A stretch of 64,000 bases of DNA. It comes from Rhynchonema sp. JSB1_4 (taxonomy: Eukaryota; Nematoda; Chromadorea; Monhysterida; Xyalidae). Positions 63,301 to 64,000 of the stretch are shown one piece after another. How positions within the stretch are numbered: the stretch's first letter is position 1; the number at the start of each line of letters is the position of its first letter. The DNA is taken from the NCBI GenBank assembly GCA_030248065.1, contig JASAMV010006961.1, positions 1 to 64,000 on the forward strand, read 5' to 3'. Made by a program: the position numbers and the translations under genes. Under the pieces are notes generated by a model. It was not told the origin of the DNA. It did no database searches and was given only the letters and a program-made list of their open reading frames with translations.

Positions 63301-64000
63301 GGTGGAAAGTAGTCGCATCGACAAGTCTCGTAAGTCACGTGATCCAGTCAGTACCGATCCGGACTTGATCAAGTCTCGGTCACCGCGAGCCCGTCATTGA
63401 TCTCGTTGTGTAGTGACATGCCATACATACAGGTGAACGACACACGTCTGAGTGCTGGCGAACGCAGTCGTGCGTATCTGTCGATGACTGAATGTCTGCT
63501 CAAAATGAACCAGCCCCAATTGGCTCTTAACCACGTGCTCAGTCAACATCAGCCCACGTAAGTCGTTGACGCTTCGCAGTAATGTGTGATGATGAAAATG
63601 CACATATGCCAAGACAAAGTCAAACAAACCCCACAACCCAGAGAGAAGTGCACATACAGCAATGTTGCAGTGAGAGTGCGCGTTGCGACGAGATCGAGCG
63701 AGAACTGCGAGAGGCCAGAGTGGACGCAACCCTGAAATTGCAGGATTGGACTGAACTGGACAAATTGGTGCCAAAAGTCGGCTGACTCTTTCAGTTTACT
63801 GTAGTTTATACCGTATCTTGTTCTTGTAATCTTGTGTTTTGTTGTCAGGATTCAAGTCCCACTGCGACGCGTGCTGTCAACTGGCCGTGCACGTTGGCGC
63901 ACGTGTTGTTGTCGGTCAGGAATGATAATGACCAGGTGCACATTGTTGTTTGTGTGTGACGACATTTTCATCGTTTTATTCACAAATTTTGGCGAAGATT
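48348..64000 (+). CDS. ATR: ATR checkpoint kinase, N-terminal and middle part
   Basis: ATR is the nuclear PI3K-like protein kinase that senses single-stranded DNA at stalled forks. More than 30 exons are visible; the gene runs off the window before the kinase domain. Clear matches in family order: DVLTRLALLFDWPDLNSWL (56,340-56,400), FNHILPLLLESRLLGVLLAFQNEF (57,950-58,025), the HEAT block HKLRVLHSLRLLMEHL (58,330), LCAECLGVLGAIDPGLL (60,125-60,180), YQLWHHLPDSVREVLSPLL (61,235-61,300), YAEWIVLWSKT (61,375), FAQFLLPHILIQAL (61,665), ETQKADTFRRLQ (62,880), VAGALVHIASICEPNANELIL (63,025-63,090), and SSPTATRAVNWPCTLAHVLL (63,855-63,915). Early exons include about 48,348-48,507, 48,771-48,961, 49,207-49,361, 49,430-49,66x and 49,935-50,343. 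The start codon was not found: the first exon is open into the repeat block. Exon ends elsewhere are approximate. Confidence 0.96.
50443..50735. mobile_element. Aaaaacgg-type repeat in an ATR intron
   Basis: Begins tatactggcggaaaaatcgg and ends near gtgtatacc, with cgaaaaaa and ttttttcg phrases close to both edges. The left terminus matches that of the element at 10,637-11,069. Non-coding and imperfect; the right boundary is approximate. Confidence 0.4.
53825..53935. repeat. A/C-rich low-complexity tract framed by G and C runs
   Basis: A ggggggg run is followed by about 90 bases of aaacaaaac-type sequence and closed by a ccccccccc run, inside an ATR intron. The symmetrical framing is odd, and the length is likely to vary or be misassembled. 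Confidence 0.7.
55168..55381. mobile_element. 214-bp foldback element in an ATR intron
   Basis: Outer arms of about 48 bases are inverted copies: caatacttttgggagaaact...gcctgatc on the left and gatcaggcaacgcg...caaaagtattg on the right. The loop of about 115 bases is unique and non-coding. It shares the gcctgatc-type inner phrase with the element at 57,251-57,474. Confidence 0.75.
57251..57474. mobile_element. 224-bp foldback element in an ATR intron
   Basis: Arms of about 85-90 bases start tatagtccaacaacagctaa on the left and end in the complement ttagctgttgttggactata on the right, differing at a few positions. The loop includes ggctggctgcgtgagtgtg. A partial relative (ggctggctgcgtgggtgtg, then attggactata) lies at 61,840-61,910 in a later ATR intron. 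Confidence 0.8.

Overview
This window is nuclear DNA of a multicellular animal, most likely an invertebrate. Nearly every gene is split by short GT-AG introns (mostly about 60-600 bp), TAA, TAG and TGA all act as stops, and the gene set is metazoan: eIF4H, BOLA2, ACBD6, dolichol kinase, FAM114A, a CLC-3/4/5 transporter, a family-31 glycosyltransferase, an ionotropic-receptor-like protein and the ATR checkpoint kinase. I cannot name the phylum from the sequence alone.

Layout. 1-4,100 is a GC-run-rich mosaic of repeats with at least two short inverted-repeat elements. 4,144-13,543 holds four + strand genes head to tail (eIF4H, BOLA2, ACBD6, dolichol kinase). 14,054-18,849 is FAM114A on the - strand, tail to tail with dolichol kinase. 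19,100-20,900 holds unclear exons and a 237-bp foldback element. 20,906-27,216 is a complete 19-exon CLC Cl-/H+ exchanger on the - strand with a 250-bp foldback transposon in an intron. 27,480-28,240 is a second repeat mosaic, followed by about 2 kb with no gene seen. 30,210-32,421 (+) encodes a membrane protein with the cysteine core of the VOPP1/WBP1 family, joined to an RG-rich, Tyr-rich ectodomain and a PPPY tail. 33,108-35,180 (+) encodes an unrecognised secreted low-complexity protein built from phase-1 exons. 36,100-38,627 (-) is a beta-1,3-galactosyltransferase-like Golgi enzyme. 38,700-42,580 is repeats and one doubtful mini-gene. 42,587-44,379 (-) is a divergent glutamate-receptor-like channel with a one-base frameshift. 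44,640-48,350 is a minisatellite plus a third repeat mosaic. From about 48,350 to the window end (+) lies ATR in more than 30 small exons; the kinase domain is beyond the window.

The genes do not form one pathway. Two encode secretory-pathway enzymes (dolichol kinase for N-glycan carrier synthesis, a Golgi glycosyltransferase), one an endosomal exchanger, and two adjacent ones encode secreted or membrane low-complexity proteins. These two adjacent genes, and the family of foldback elements scattered through introns, are the least expected content. The exon models were built by hand from splice consensus, reading frame and remembered family similarity. No alignment or database search was run.
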